From positions 165,955 through 211,080 of the forward strand of contig CAJUSH010000001.1 of the NCBI GenBank assembly GCA_910589045.1: DNA of 45,126 nt, in the 5' to 3' direction. The position numbers were made by a program, and so were the translations under genes. Source of the DNA: an uncultured Eubacterium sp. (GTDB lineage Bacteria; Bacillota_A; Clostridia; Lachnospirales; Lachnospiraceae). How positions within the stretch are numbered: the stretch's first letter is position 1; each line of letters opens with the position of its first letter. Shown here one piece after another: positions 22,744 through 31,770 of the stretch. Under the pieces are notes generated by a model. That model saw only the letters and a list, made by a program, of their open reading frames with translations, was not told where the DNA came from and made no database searches.

Positions 22744-25383
22744 GTGAAAATGTTGGGAAGAAGGACAGGGAACAAAAATCAGGACAAAAAAGAGCTGGGC
22801 TTTCACGGGGGATGGAGCGTTTTGGTGGTCATTGCCGTCGCAGTTATCGTTTTGGCGGTGGGTTCCCTGAATTACTTTTCGTTTCTGGAGACACAGCTTT
22901 TCAAGGAGCACGGCAGTTATCTCACGGAGCTTGCGGATAAGGCGTCCGAGATTGTGGACAGTGTGATCGGGTATTCGTGGAAGCAGCTGTCTGCCTGCGA
23001 ATATATGTTGGGAAGCAGGACGTTTTCCTCAAAGGAAGAGCTGCTGGATGCCCTCTATGCTAGCGGGGATATGATGCATGAGAAGGATTCCATGGTGCTT
23101 GTGGTGGCCCAGGACGGAAATTATTATTGCTCCGACCATCAGAGCGGCCGCTGGGAACAGGTGCAGATGCTGGGTGAAGAGCAGGAGGAGAGGCAGCAGG
23201 TCGTGACGGAGCTTCCCCATAAGGCCGGGCAGTCCTGTTTTGTATTTATGAAACGCTTCGGGCAGCCCGTCCGGGCAGGGGGTACGGTGCTGACCCATAT
23301 CGCGGTTGCTGTGGATATCGCGGTCTTGCAGGAAAAAATTTTAGTGAAGGGCTTTGGAGACCAGTGCTATACCTATCTGATTGACGAGAACGGAAAAAGG
23401 CTTTACAAAAATACCTACGAGGACAGCTTTGTTGAGGAGGATAATGTTTTAAGCGCCTTTGCGCAGTATGAGATGGTACACGGGGAATATGACAGCTTTA
23501 TCCGGAATTTGCGGGCGGGCGAAAACATTGTGGCAGAATTTGAATATGCGGATGCCGACGGCAAAAAGAAGAACTGGTATGTCTCAAATGCCTCGGTGGC
23601 ATCGGAAAACTGGCAGATTTTGCTGTTTGTGCCCACGCAGGTGCTGGGGGCCGGGACAACGGCTCTTTTGAACCGGTCAGCCCGTTTTTTCACCGTTGCG
23701 GCGGTTGCGATTCTGGCGCTGGTGCTTACGATTATCATCGTTACAGTGATATCGGGTGCGAACAAACGGCTGGTGCGGCAGAAGGACGAGGCAAACCGTC
23801 TGCTGCGGACTGCGGCGGCGGAGGCGACGAGCGCAAACCAGGCGAAGAGCGATTTCCTCTCACATATGAGCCATGATATCCGCACACCGATCAACGGTAT
23901 TATGGGAATGACCGATATTGCGCTCAAAAATATCGGCAACCAGGATAAGGTCCATGATTGTCTGCTGAAAATCAGCGGATCATCCCAGCATTTGCTGGGT
24001 TTGATCAACGATGTGCTGGATATGAGCCGGATCGAGTCGGGCAAGACAAAGGTGAACCATGAGAGCTTTGATATCCGGACCTGCCTGGACAACTGTGTCT
24101 CGATTATCGGAGGACAGCTTGCGACGAGGGATATTGAGCTGAGCTGTGAGAAGCATGACCTGGAGCATCCGCTGGTGGTGGGCGATGAGCTGCATCTGCG
24201 GCAGGTGTTTATCAACATACTGGGCAATTCCGTTAAATTCACGCCGGACGGGGGAAAAATATTTTTCCGCGCCGCGGAGGTGGAGCATACAAAGGAGCGG
24301 GTGCACTTCCGGTTCGAGCTGGAGGATACGGGAATCGGGATGAAGGAGGAGTTTCTGCCGCACCTTTTCGAGGCGTTTTCCCAGGAGGACGAGGGGACGA
24401 GGACGACGTATAAGGGAACCGGGCTTGGGATGGCCATTACGAAAAAGTTTATTGACCTGATGGAAGGTTCGATCGTGGTGGAGAGCACGCTGAATGTCGG
24501 TACAAAATTTACAATCGATCTGTGGGTGGACATTGACAGAAGCGTGAAGGATGACGAGGTCCGGGAAGAGGCGGGAATCAACCTGAAGGGCATGAAGGTT
24601 TTGCTGGTGGAGGACATTGAGCTGAACCTGGAAATTGCCCAGAGCATTATGGAGGATGAGGAGGTGGAGGTTATTACGGCGATGAACGGGCGGGAGGCTG
24701 TGGATGCCTTTGCAAATAATCCGCCGGGCACCTTTGACGCGATCATCATGGATATTATGATGCCGGTTATGGACGGGATCACTGCCACAAAGACGATCCG
24801 CGGGATGGACCGGGACGATGCAAAGACGATTCCGATTATCGCGATGACTGCGAATGCCTATGAGGAGGATATCAGAAATACCCATGAGGCGGGGATGAAT
24901 GTGCATCTTTCCAAGCCGATTGACGTGGAGCTGCTCTTTAAAACACTTTCGCGTTTTTACGTGGCGGCAGAAAGGGCGCCGCAGCCGTCCGATTTGACCG
25001 GCAGGAAGATTTTGCTGGTGGATGATGTGGAGCTGAACCTGGAAATTGCGCAGGAGATGCTTGCGGATGAGGGCGCCGTGGTTACGACCGCAGAGAACGG
25101 GCAGGAGGCTGTCGATGCGTTTGCGGGCAATCCGCCGGGCACCTTTGACGTCATACTGATGGATGTCCATATGCCGGTGATGGACGGGATCGAAGCTACA
25201 CGGATAATCCGCGGGATGGACCGGGAGGATGCTGCGGGGATACTGATTCTGGCGATGACCGCGGATGTTTACGAGGAGGACATGGAAAAGACGAAGGCGG
25301 CGGGCATGAACGGGCATCTGACAAAGCCCTTAAATATAGAAAAAATGATGTGGGCGCTCTCGGGCTACAGGGAGACGGTCTGA
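22744..25383 (+). CDS. Hybrid sensor histidine kinase with two tandem receivers
   Basis: An 879-residue protein. Membrane helices at ~20-42 and ~310-335 enclose a ~265-residue extracytoplasmic sensor. The cytosolic part has HisKA (SHMSHDIRTP, His377), HATPase (N box ILGNSVKFTPDGG, DTGIGM, GTGLGM), then receiver 1 (~616-735, Asp670) and receiver 2 (~754-875, Asp807). The receivers share long identical blocks (VELNLEIAQ-like, NPPGTFD, MPVMDGI, IRGMDR), which marks an internal duplication. No output domain or Hpt is present, so a separate effector must take the phosphate. GTG 22744 is chosen for GGGAGGGG upstream; ATG 22750 is possible. It lies downstream of srtB without a clear terminator between. 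Confidence 0.9.
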   Translation: MKMLGRRTGNKNQDKKELGFHGGWSVLVVIAVAVIVLAVGSLNYFSFLETQLFKEHGSYLTELADKASEIVDSVIGYSWKQLSACEYMLGSRTFSSKEELLDALYASGDMMHEKDSMVLVVAQDGNYYCSDHQSGRWEQVQMLGEEQEERQQVVTELPHKAGQSCFVFMKRFGQPVRAGGTVLTHIAVAVDIAVLQEKILVKGFGDQCYTYLIDENGKRLYKNTYEDSFVEEDNVLSAFAQYEMVHGEYDSFIRNLRAGENIVAEFEYADADGKKKNWYVSNASVASENWQILLFVPTQVLGAGTTALLNRSARFFTVAAVAILALVLTIIIVTVISGANKRLVRQKDEANRLLRTAAAEATSANQAKSDFLSHMSHDIRTPINGIMGMTDIALKNIGNQDKVHDCLLKISGSSQHLLGLINDVLDMSRIESGKTKVNHESFDIRTCLDNCVSIIGGQLATRDIELSCEKHDLEHPLVVGDELHLRQVFINILGNSVKFTPDGGKIFFRAAEVEHTKERVHFRFELEDTGIGMKEEFLPHLFEAFSQEDEGTRTTYKGTGLGMAITKKFIDLMEGSIVVESTLNVGTKFTIDLWVDIDRSVKDDEVREEAGINLKGMKVLLVEDIELNLEIAQSIMEDEEVEVITAMNGREAVDAFANNPPGTFDAIIMDIMMPVMDGITATKTIRGMDRDDAKTIPIIAMTANAYEEDIRNTHEAGMNVHLSKPIDVELLFKTLSRFYVAAERAPQPSDLTGRKILLVDDVELNLEIAQEMLADEGAVVTTAENGQEAVDAFAGNPPGTFDVILMDVHMPVMDGIEATRIIRGMDREDAAGILILAMTADVYEEDMEKTKAAGMNGHLTKPLNIEKMMWALSGYRETV

Positions 25384-25455
25384 GGCTTTTGGCAAATTCT
25401 GATTTAAATGAATAAGCATGTGTGTGTTCCCCTGCCACCGGGTAGGGGAGAAAGG

Positions 25456-25507
25456 CGCCGGACTTTCTGTCAGCAGGTCATAGGAGACAGGAAGTGCCGG
25501 CGTTTTT
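25456..25507 (+). terminator. Terminator-like hairpin between hybrid kinase 1 and the MATE gene
   Basis: CGCCGG-ACTTT-CTGTC (25456-25471) pairs with GACAGGAAGTGCCGGCG (25486-25502), with one bulged C, followed by TTTTT. A smaller hairpin (TCCCCT/AGGGGA, 25428-25449) precedes it. It ends the kinase transcript, or controls read-through into the MATE gene. Confidence 0.75.
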
Positions 25508-25612
25508 ATGCGTGCAGGGGCGAAAAGGCGGACAGGGTGACGATGTACCCGGCGCGTCAGACAGGGAAAATCCGGTCCGACTGCGTGCACGGGGCGGAAG
25601 GGAGACAGGAAT

Positions 25613-26932
25613 ATGAAAAGAGAAGCAACACTTTTTCAGCAGTTTTTACGGTATGTGTCATTGAACGTATGCGGGATGATCGGTTTATCCGGCTACATAC
25701 TGGCGGATACCTACTTTGTGGCAAAGGGGCTTGGGGCAAACGGCCTCGCATCGCTGAATCTTGCAATTCCCATTTACAGCTTTGTACATGGAAGCGGGCT
25801 GATGCTGGGGATGGGCGGTGCGACAAAATACACGATCATGCGGGGACAGGGGCACGAAAAGCAGGCGAACCGGCTTTTCTCACAGGCTGTCTGCCTGTGC
25901 ATGATGCTTGCGGCAGCATTTCTGCTCATGGGTATTTTTTTGTCGGGCAGGATTACGGCGCTTTTGGGGGCGGACAGCGAGATCTATGATATGACGCGGA
26001 CCTATATCAGGGTTATACTGCTTTTTTCGCCCGCGTTCATGCTGAATGATATTTTCAACTGCTTTGTTCGCAACGACGGCAATCCGGGCCTGTCGATGGG
26101 GGCGATGCTTGCGGGGAGCCTGGCAAACATTGCGCTGGACTATGTTTTTATTTTCCCGCTCGGTATGGGAATACTTGGAGCGGTGCTGGCTACCGGGGTG
26201 GCGCCGCTCATCGGCATCGCTGTTTTGTCACGGCACTGGAGCGGCAAAAAAAGCCATATTTCCCTCGTGCGGCCGGCTGACCCGATGAAGCTGACGGCAA
26301 GCATCCTTTCGCTGGGCGCGCCCTCGCTGATCACGGAGGTGGCGTCCGGAGTGGTCATGATCGTATGCAATACCATCATCCTTGGGCTGCTGGGAAATAT
26401 CGGGGTCGCCGCTTACGGCGTTGTTGCAAATTTATCGCTGGTGGTAACGTCGATCTATACAGGGATCGCACAGGGCGCTCAGCCGCTGGTCAGCCGCGCC
26501 TTCGGCTGCGGGGACAAAAAAGGTGTCAAACAGGGTACAAAGTATGCTATAATAACCGTATTAGTTTGTTCGGCATGCATTTATGCCGTGTTTTTTGCGG
26601 CGGCAGACCCGATCACCGGCTTGTTTAACAGCGAAGGGAATATGCAGCTTCAGAAAATTGCCGTGGAGGGTATGCGCCTGTATTTTACCGCGATCGCATT
26701 TGTCGGGGTGAATCTCATGCTCTCGATGTTTTTCACATCGACGGAGCAGGCGCTTCCGGCGCAGCTCATCTCCCTTTCGAGAGGCTTTTTTGTCGTCATA
26801 CCGATGGCATTGCTGCTGTCCGGGCTTTTCGGGATGACGGGCGTATGGCTCTCGTACGGTGTGACGGAAGGGATCGTTGCGCTGGCCGGGACTGCATATT
26901 ACTTCAGGGCCGAAGCATATAAAAACAGATGA
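25613..26932 (+). CDS. MATE family efflux transporter
   Basis: A 439-residue MATE-type (multi antimicrobial extrusion) membrane protein with about twelve hydrophobic helices. Typical features are the N-terminal LADTYFVAKGLG segment, GMGGATKYTIMRGQG in the first repeat, and its echo TGIAQGAQPLVSRAFGCG in the second. It exports organic cations or drugs using a sodium or proton gradient; substrate not inferable. RBS GGGAGACAGGA precedes ATG. A ~105-base structured leader after the upstream terminator could carry a regulatory element. The stop is 26 bases before the YkgJ-like gene start. Confidence 0.93.
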   Translation: MKREATLFQQFLRYVSLNVCGMIGLSGYILADTYFVAKGLGANGLASLNLAIPIYSFVHGSGLMLGMGGATKYTIMRGQGHEKQANRLFSQAVCLCMMLAAAFLLMGIFLSGRITALLGADSEIYDMTRTYIRVILLFSPAFMLNDIFNCFVRNDGNPGLSMGAMLAGSLANIALDYVFIFPLGMGILGAVLATGVAPLIGIAVLSRHWSGKKSHISLVRPADPMKLTASILSLGAPSLITEVASGVVMIVCNTIILGLLGNIGVAAYGVVANLSLVVTSIYTGIAQGAQPLVSRAFGCGDKKGVKQGTKYAIITVLVCSACIYAVFFAAADPITGLFNSEGNMQLQKIAVEGMRLYFTAIAFVGVNLMLSMFFTSTEQALPAQLISLSRGFFVVIPMALLLSGLFGMTGVWLSYGVTEGIVALAGTAYYFRAEAYKNR

Positions 26933-26958
26933 TCTTACCGGATCTGTCAGGAGGGACT

Positions 26959-27585
26959 ATGGAACAAAAATTTTATGGCTTAAACGACCTGGTGCGCGCC
27001 GACTGCCACGACTGCGCGGGCTGCAGCTCGTGCTGCCGGGACATGGGGGAATCGATCCTGCTGGACCCCTATGATGTGTATCAGATGCAGAAGGGCGCGG
27101 GGCTTATGGCCGAGGCGCTTTTTGCCGAGCGGATCATAGCGCTCACTGTCTGGAAGGGGCTGATCTTACCCTGCCTGCAAATGGATTCGGAGCGGGGCGC
27201 CTGTGGGTTTCTGCGGGAAAACCGGTGCAGCATCCACAGCTTTCGCCCGGGCATCTGCCGTCTCTTTCCCCTGGGACGGAATTTTGAGGAGGGGCGCATG
27301 AATTATTTTCTGCTGGAGGATGCCTGCGCAAACCGGGGGCGTTCCAAGATCCGGGTCAGCAAGTGGCTGGGGATACAGCCTGCGGCGGCCTACCATGATT
27401 TTGTCCTGGCGTGGCACGATTTCAGATACGGCCTTCTGGCAGAGCTGGCAGACGGAGCAGAGGAGCAGGCAAAGAAAATCAATATGGAGCTGCTGCGGCG
27501 GTTTTACCTGACGCCCTATGATACCCGGGAGGATTTTTATCCGCAGTTTTATGGGCGGTGCCATCGGTTATCAGGCGCGATGTAA
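26959..27585 (+). CDS. YkgJ family cysteine-cluster protein
   Basis: A 208-residue soluble protein with the conserved cysteine pattern of the YkgJ/FliB-like family (PF03692): CHDCAGCSSCCRDMG near residue 20-35, a central CSIHSFRPGICRLFP, and a later Cys in DACANRG. The cluster is expected to bind Zn or an Fe-S centre; the enzymatic role is unknown. ATG 26959 is chosen for AGGAGGG immediately upstream, rather than the in-frame start at 26929 that overlaps the MATE stop. Co-transcribed with the MATE gene. Confidence 0.85.
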   Translation: MEQKFYGLNDLVRADCHDCAGCSSCCRDMGESILLDPYDVYQMQKGAGLMAEALFAERIIALTVWKGLILPCLQMDSERGACGFLRENRCSIHSFRPGICRLFPLGRNFEEGRMNYFLLEDACANRGRSKIRVSKWLGIQPAAAYHDFVLAWHDFRYGLLAELADGAEEQAKKINMELLRRFYLTPYDTREDFYPQFYGRCHRLSGAM

Positions 27586-27609
27586 CCGGTATCCGGCAAT
27601 ATTTTATGC

Positions 27610-27638
27610 TTGTGCGCAAAGAAATCGTATGATAGTAT
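27610..27638 (+). promoter_or_regulatory. Promoter of hybrid kinase 2
   Basis: TTGTGC at 27610-27615, 17 bases, TAGTAT at 27633-27638, in a short AT-rich gap. It precedes the chosen start (27682) by 44 bases, which rules out the TTG at 27610 as a start codon. Confidence 0.55.
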
Positions 27639-27681
27639 TATATTAAAGATGAATTTGTTCAAAGAGGAGCGTAAGCCACAG

Positions 27682-29601
27682 ATGAAAAAGAAGATAAACA
27701 GACGTCTTGCGGCATCGATTGTCGTAGCGTTTTTCATTTACATATTGCTGAGCCAGTTTGCCCAGATTTTTATCGCGCAGGGCAAAATGGTGAGGGATTC
27801 CGCATATACGGCGGAGCAGATCGCACGAATCATGGAGTCGGCGCAGCTGCCGAATACGAGGGATACGGGTCCCTGGGAGGCGGCTTTTTCGCTGATCAAT
27901 GCGGAGCACGGGACGGTGATCCTGGCGATCGATCCGGAAACAACGCGGGTTTTGGGTGCCGCGGGGAAAAACCTTGCGGGAAAGACCGCGGAGGAGCTTG
28001 ATATGCCGGAGGGAGCTTACCGCAAGATGGGACACGGCTTCCACGCGACGATCGAAAATATCTCGTACTACGGTGTATGCTATGACTTTAACGGTATTGT
28101 TTACGGTCGTCTGATTGATATGAAGAAAATGTACGGCGCACAGGGGGTGGCGGTGATACTTAACCTCTTGTTTGCGGTTTTGGCTCTGGCCGTGCTCGGA
28201 TGGAGCTTCAGCAAATATCTGGACCGCAATCTGATCCGGCCGCTCATTCAGGTAAACCGTGATCTGGAAAAAATTGCAGGGGGCGATCTGAAAGCATTTG
28301 TCAATGCGCATACGATGCCGGAGCTTTCGGTGCTGAGTGATCAGATCAACCGTGTGAAGGAAAATACGTTTGCACTGCAGCTCCAGGAAAAAAAGCAGCA
28401 GCAGCTTTTGGCGGTGGAGGCGGAGCGCGCGGACGCGGCGAATGCGGCAAAGCGGGTATTTCTGTCACGTATGTCGCACAACATCCGTACACCGATGAAC
28501 GGAATCATCGGAATGACGGCAATCGCGGAGGCGCATATCGACGAAAAGGATCGTGTGCTGGATGCACTTGGAAAGATCGACGATTCCAGCAAGCAGCTGC
28601 TCTCCCTCATTAACGAGGTGCTGGACATGAGTATGATGGAGTTCGGTCAGATGACCCTGCTTGAGGAGGAATTCCAGCTCAGCAGCCTGGTTGATGAGAC
28701 GATCGAGGAGCTGAGGCCCTTTGTGGAGACACGGGAGCATCAGCTTGTGGTGGAGACAAACAATCTGGTGCACGACTATGTAGTCGGTGCGCCGGGACGA
28801 GTGCGGGAGATTTTTACAAACATTATCGACAATGCGGTGAAATACACGCCCAGGGGCGGCCGGATCCGGGTTACCATTTCCGAGCTTCCGGCAGATATCC
28901 GCTATGCGGGCAAATATCTGTTTGTCTTTGAGGATAACGGGATCGGCATGGAGCCGGAGGTGGCGGCGCGTATTTTTGAGCCCTTCGAGGGAGCAAAGAA
29001 CGATCAGTATTCCGGGGAGATTCAGGGAACGGGTCTTGGCCTTTCCATTGTAAAGAGCATCGTGCAGCTGATGAACGGTTCGATCGAGGTGGAGAGCGTG
29101 CCGGAGGAAGGCTCAAGGTTCAGTGTGACCATCAGCCTCAAGCTCCAGAAGCGCGAGGCGGGCGAGGAGGTTTCCGCGGAGAAATACGAGGTGCGGCTTG
29201 AGGACTTCCGCGAGGAGGATTACTCCGATAAACGCGTGCTGCTGGTAGAGGATAACGAGCTCAACCGTGAGATCGCGACGGAGATTCTCGGCATGACCGG
29301 TATTACAATCGAGGAAGCATTTGACGGGCAGCAGGCCGTGCTGCGCATGACGGAGGTGCCGGAGGGCTACTTTGACCTGATTCTTATGGATATCCAGATG
29401 CCTGTCATGGACGGATACATTGCGACCCGCATGATCCGCAACATGCAGCGCACGGATACGAAGAAGCTGCCGATTATTGCCATGACAGCCAATGCGTTCC
29501 CGGAGGATGTGGAGGCGGCGAAGGCATCAGGTATGGATGAGCACATTGCAAAGCCGCTGGAGCTTGACCGGCTCAAGGAAGTGCTCATGAAGTGGCTGTA
29601 G
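27682..29601 (+). CDS. Hybrid sensor histidine kinase with one receiver
   Basis: A 639-residue protein. Membrane helices at ~10-30 and ~155-175 enclose a ~120-residue sensor. Then HAMP (~178-230, GGDLKAF), a short coiled coil, HisKA (SRMSHNIRTP, His266), HATPase (NIIDNAVKYTPRGG, DNGIGM, GTGLGL) and a C-terminal receiver (VLLVEDNELN, Asp570, KPLEL). The residue after the phosphorylated His is Asn, where most kinases have Glu or Asp needed for phosphate transfer. ATG 27682 has GAGGAG about 12 bases upstream; ATG 27649 has none. No Hpt or effector gene is next to it. Confidence 0.9.
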   Translation: MKKKINRRLAASIVVAFFIYILLSQFAQIFIAQGKMVRDSAYTAEQIARIMESAQLPNTRDTGPWEAAFSLINAEHGTVILAIDPETTRVLGAAGKNLAGKTAEELDMPEGAYRKMGHGFHATIENISYYGVCYDFNGIVYGRLIDMKKMYGAQGVAVILNLLFAVLALAVLGWSFSKYLDRNLIRPLIQVNRDLEKIAGGDLKAFVNAHTMPELSVLSDQINRVKENTFALQLQEKKQQQLLAVEAERADAANAAKRVFLSRMSHNIRTPMNGIIGMTAIAEAHIDEKDRVLDALGKIDDSSKQLLSLINEVLDMSMMEFGQMTLLEEEFQLSSLVDETIEELRPFVETREHQLVVETNNLVHDYVVGAPGRVREIFTNIIDNAVKYTPRGGRIRVTISELPADIRYAGKYLFVFEDNGIGMEPEVAARIFEPFEGAKNDQYSGEIQGTGLGLSIVKSIVQLMNGSIEVESVPEEGSRFSVTISLKLQKREAGEEVSAEKYEVRLEDFREEDYSDKRVLLVEDNELNREIATEILGMTGITIEEAFDGQQAVLRMTEVPEGYFDLILMDIQMPVMDGYIATRMIRNMQRTDTKKLPIIAMTANAFPEDVEAAKASGMDEHIAKPLELDRLKEVLMKWL

Positions 29602-29652
29602 CCCGCGGCGGCTTTACACAAAATATGGGATACGGGCAGGAGTATATGCGAT

Positions 29653-30165
29653 ATGGACAAAGAAGAGTATTGGGATATATACAATGAAAAAAAGGAGCTG
29701 ACCGGGCGCAGGATGAGGCGGAATGACTGGCACATGCAGCCGGGGGATTATCACCTGACAGTGCTGGGCGTAATCCGCCGCACCGACGGCCGCTACCTGA
29801 TTACCAGGCGCGTCATGACAAAATCCTGGGCGCCGGGCTGGTGGGAGGTATCCGGCGGCGGTGTGATGGCCGGGGAGAGCTCCCATGCGGCGGTGCTGCG
29901 TGAGGTGCGCGAGGAGACGGGACTGGATGTGTCGGAATTTGCGGGCGGCTACCTTTTTTCCTACCGGCGGGATAACCCGGAGGAAGGGGATAACTATTTC
30001 GTGGATATTTACCGGTTTACCGGGGATTTTCGCGAGGAGGATCTGCATCTGCAGGCGGCGGAAGCCGACGGGTGGAAGCTTGCGACTGCCGACGAGATCA
30101 GGGCTCTTGCCGCCGAAGGGATTTTTTTACATTATGACAGTATAAAGGAAGCGTTTGAGATGTAA
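29653..30165 (+). CDS. NUDIX hydrolase
   Basis: A 170-residue NUDIX protein. The NUDIX box starts at GGGVMAGESSHAAVLREV and ends REETGL, with all Glu ligands for Mg2+. The family cleaves nucleoside diphosphates linked to another group (NDP-sugars, oxidised nucleotides, ADP-ribose). The N-terminal EEYWDIYNEKKELTGRRMRR and LTVLGVIRRTDG match the clostridial NUDIX group related to isopentenyl-diphosphate isomerase-like folds; substrate not predictable. RBS CAGGAG lies ~10 bases before ATG 29653. It shares a terminator region with the convergent lipoprotein gene. Confidence 0.9.
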   Translation: MDKEEYWDIYNEKKELTGRRMRRNDWHMQPGDYHLTVLGVIRRTDGRYLITRRVMTKSWAPGWWEVSGGGVMAGESSHAAVLREVREETGLDVSEFAGGYLFSYRRDNPEEGDNYFVDIYRFTGDFREEDLHLQAAEADGWKLATADEIRALAAEGIFLHYDSIKEAFEM

Positions 30166-30170
30166 ATTTC

Positions 30171-30213
30171 GCCCGCATTGCATGGGGTCATGTAATGCGG
30201 GCAATTTTGTTTT
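30171..30213. terminator. Bidirectional terminator between NUDIX and lipoprotein genes
   Basis: GCCCGCATT (30171-30179) and AATGCGGGC (30194-30202) form a perfect 9-bp stem followed by AATTTTGTTTT on the plus strand; leftward it is followed by GAAATTTA. Confidence 0.8.
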
Positions 30214-30772
30214 ACTGTATTAAATCGGGTGTATCGCTCTGATAGACGTCCTCCTGCGCCGTGGACTGCTCGGGGGAGAGAAACGCGAACTGCAGCGCCT
30301 TCTGGCTTTCCGTTACCATGGTGCTGATAATGATGTTTCCCTCGTCGAGATACCATACGTCGCCGTAGTTTGTCGCTTTGTTTGTGTTGTAGCCGCTGTC
30401 GCCGTGGACCGCTTCCATATCGCCGTGAATTTTTTCGTAGAGCCGGTAAAGCTCATCCGTGTTCTCGGAGCTGTAAGCCCATGCGATGCATGCCAAGCGG
30501 TTTTTGTCGTCAAACATATATTTGACGGTTCCGGTGACACCCTCATACTCCTTTGGATAGGTGTAGGTCGTGCCGCCGTAGACGGAATCATAGGTTTCGT
30601 GTTCCTTTCCCTCGATTTTTTCCATGTCCTTCACGCTGCTGGCCCATTTCAGATCGGAAAACGGGCAGTCGGGCAGGGTCGTGCTTCCTCTGCTGCCGCA
30701 GCCGGTGAGGGAGAGAAGCGCAAGCAGCGCGAAAAGGATGCACAGGATCTGTTTGTTTTTTACGGTATTCAT
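30212..30772 (-). CDS. Lipoprotein of unknown function
   Basis: A 186-residue lipoprotein. A basic start and hydrophobic stretch (LCILFALLALLSL) lead to the lipobox LTGC, with the Cys at about residue 25. The mature part (~160 residues) is acidic and has no family I can name; a repeated motif of Tyr/Gly/Asp turns (YGGTTYTYPKEYEG, GDSGYN, GDVWYLDEGN) suggests a beta-rich fold. ATG 30772 is chosen since AAGGAGG lies upstream; the longer frame (30814) starts before that ribosome site. It is exported and anchored to the outer face of the membrane. The AraC gene lies upstream in the same direction, but the distance of 67 bases allows a separate transcript. Confidence 0.8.
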   Translation of the reverse strand: MNTVKNKQILCILFALLALLSLTGCGSRGSTTLPDCPFSDLKWASSVKDMEKIEGKEHETYDSVYGGTTYTYPKEYEGVTGTVKYMFDDKNRLACIAWAYSSENTDELYRLYEKIHGDMEAVHGDSGYNTNKATNYGDVWYLDEGNIIISTMVTESQKALQFAFLSPEQSTAQEDVYQSDTPDLIQ

Positions 30773-30839
30773 ATTTGGGTCATTCCTCCTTACATCATAT
30801 TGGGCGTACCGCAATCCGATGACGGCGGTGCCGTATCCC

Positions 30840-31697
30840 TTACCCGTAAAAGGGTGCCGTCATAAACTGCTTGGGCGTAATGCCCTTGTATTTATGAAAT
30901 GTCTTGATAAAATAGCTCTCGTCGTTGAAGCCGCAGGAGAGGGAGACCTCCTTGATGGAGATATCCTTTGTGGAGAGCATTTCGCAGGCGCATTCAATGC
31001 GGTAATAGTTCAGGTAGTCGATGGGCGTGCGGTCCGTCATACTGCGGAAATAGCGGCAGAAATATTTTTCGTTCATGCCTGCGATCTTTGCGAGATGCTC
31101 CAGCTTGATGTTGTTATAGTAGTTTTCCGAGATGTAGGCAAGCACGTTTTTAATGGAGTTCAGGCGCTCGTTTGAGGCGGCGTCATCCCGGTTCTGCTCG
31201 TACAGATGCTTTTCGAGGATCGTCCCGATCAGCTGATACAGGTAGCCCTGCACCTTGAACTCGTAGCCGGTGCTGCGGGAGGAGAGGGCCTCACAGAGCA
31301 TGCTCACCAGCTCATAGATGCCGTCGTCGTGGGCGGAGAGCAGGGGCTGGATCAGGATTTTGTGGTCGGTGATATCCTGGACGATCTTCGTACAGGCATG
31401 ATTGTACTTCATAAGTATCTGCAAGTCAAATACGATACAGTCATAGACACAGTCGACCGGCGTGCCGCCGTGGAGCTCACCGTCGGTGATAAAAAGAACA
31501 TCTCCGGCGCGGCAGAGGTTGGTATCGTTGTTGATCGTCAGGTGGAAGGTGCCGGAAATGATGCGGATGATCTCATATTCGGTGTGCCAGTGATAGGTCA
31601 TGTGATAGCGTGGACTTCGGGGCTGCTGATGGTAAAAGGCGATCGGGAAGTTAAAAGTTCCGTGCTTGCGCTGCTCTTTGTAGTCGACGTATTTCAT
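30840..31697 (-). CDS. AraC family transcriptional regulator
   Basis: A 285-residue regulator. The N-terminal ~150 residues form a cupin-like sensor (YHWHTEYEIIRIISGTFHL, GDVLFITDGELHG). The C-terminal ~100 residues hold two helix-turn-helix units (LEHLAKIAGMNEKYFCRYFRSMT and IKEVSLSCGFNDESYFIKTFHKYKGITPKQF). Such proteins usually activate sugar-use genes on binding a sugar. It is divergent from the lacI gene that precedes the sugar ABC importer. RBS AAGGAG is just before ATG 31697, and its promoter (31743-31770) overlaps the lacI promoter on the other strand. Confidence 0.93.
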   Translation of the reverse strand: MKYVDYKEQRKHGTFNFPIAFYHQQPRSPRYHMTYHWHTEYEIIRIISGTFHLTINNDTNLCRAGDVLFITDGELHGGTPVDCVYDCIVFDLQILMKYNHACTKIVQDITDHKILIQPLLSAHDDGIYELVSMLCEALSSRSTGYEFKVQGYLYQLIGTILEKHLYEQNRDDAASNERLNSIKNVLAYISENYYNNIKLEHLAKIAGMNEKYFCRYFRSMTDRTPIDYLNYYRIECACEMLSTKDISIKEVSLSCGFNDESYFIKTFHKYKGITPKQFMTAPFYG

Positions 31698-31720
31698 TTG
31701 AACTCCTTATCCAATAAGTG

Positions 31721-31736
31721 AATATTGTACAATATT
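31721..31736. promoter_or_regulatory. 16-bp perfect palindrome between araC start and promoter
   Basis: AATATTGTACAATATT is a perfect 16-base palindrome. It lies immediately downstream of the leftward -10 box (at or just after the expected transcript start) and 24 bases before the araC start codon. That is a classical position for a repressor operator, but it is AT-rich and could also be structural. Confidence 0.5.
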
Positions 31737-31742
31737 TTTACC

Positions 31743-31770
31743 ATTATACCACTTTTCACGGAGATTTCAA
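31743..31770 (-). promoter_or_regulatory. Promoter of the AraC regulator gene
   Basis: On the minus strand TTGAAA (plus 31765-31770), a 16-base spacer and TATAAT (plus 31743-31748) with TGG before it. Confidence 0.7.

Noticed and set aside
23415..25317. Two long minus-strand frames (457 and 445 codons) opposite hybrid kinase 1
   Set aside because: The plus strand has all kinase and receiver motifs. The reverse frames have no ribosome site or recognisable domain and result from codon bias.
25508..25612. Guanidine-I (ykkC) riboswitch before the MATE gene
   Set aside because: A few blocks (GGTCCGA, ACGG, GGGAGAC) recall it, but the conserved 5' part and the full order are missing.
31206..31721. 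171-codon plus-strand frame opposite the AraC gene
   Set aside because: The AraC protein with both helix-turn-helix units is on the minus strand; the plus frame is its shadow.
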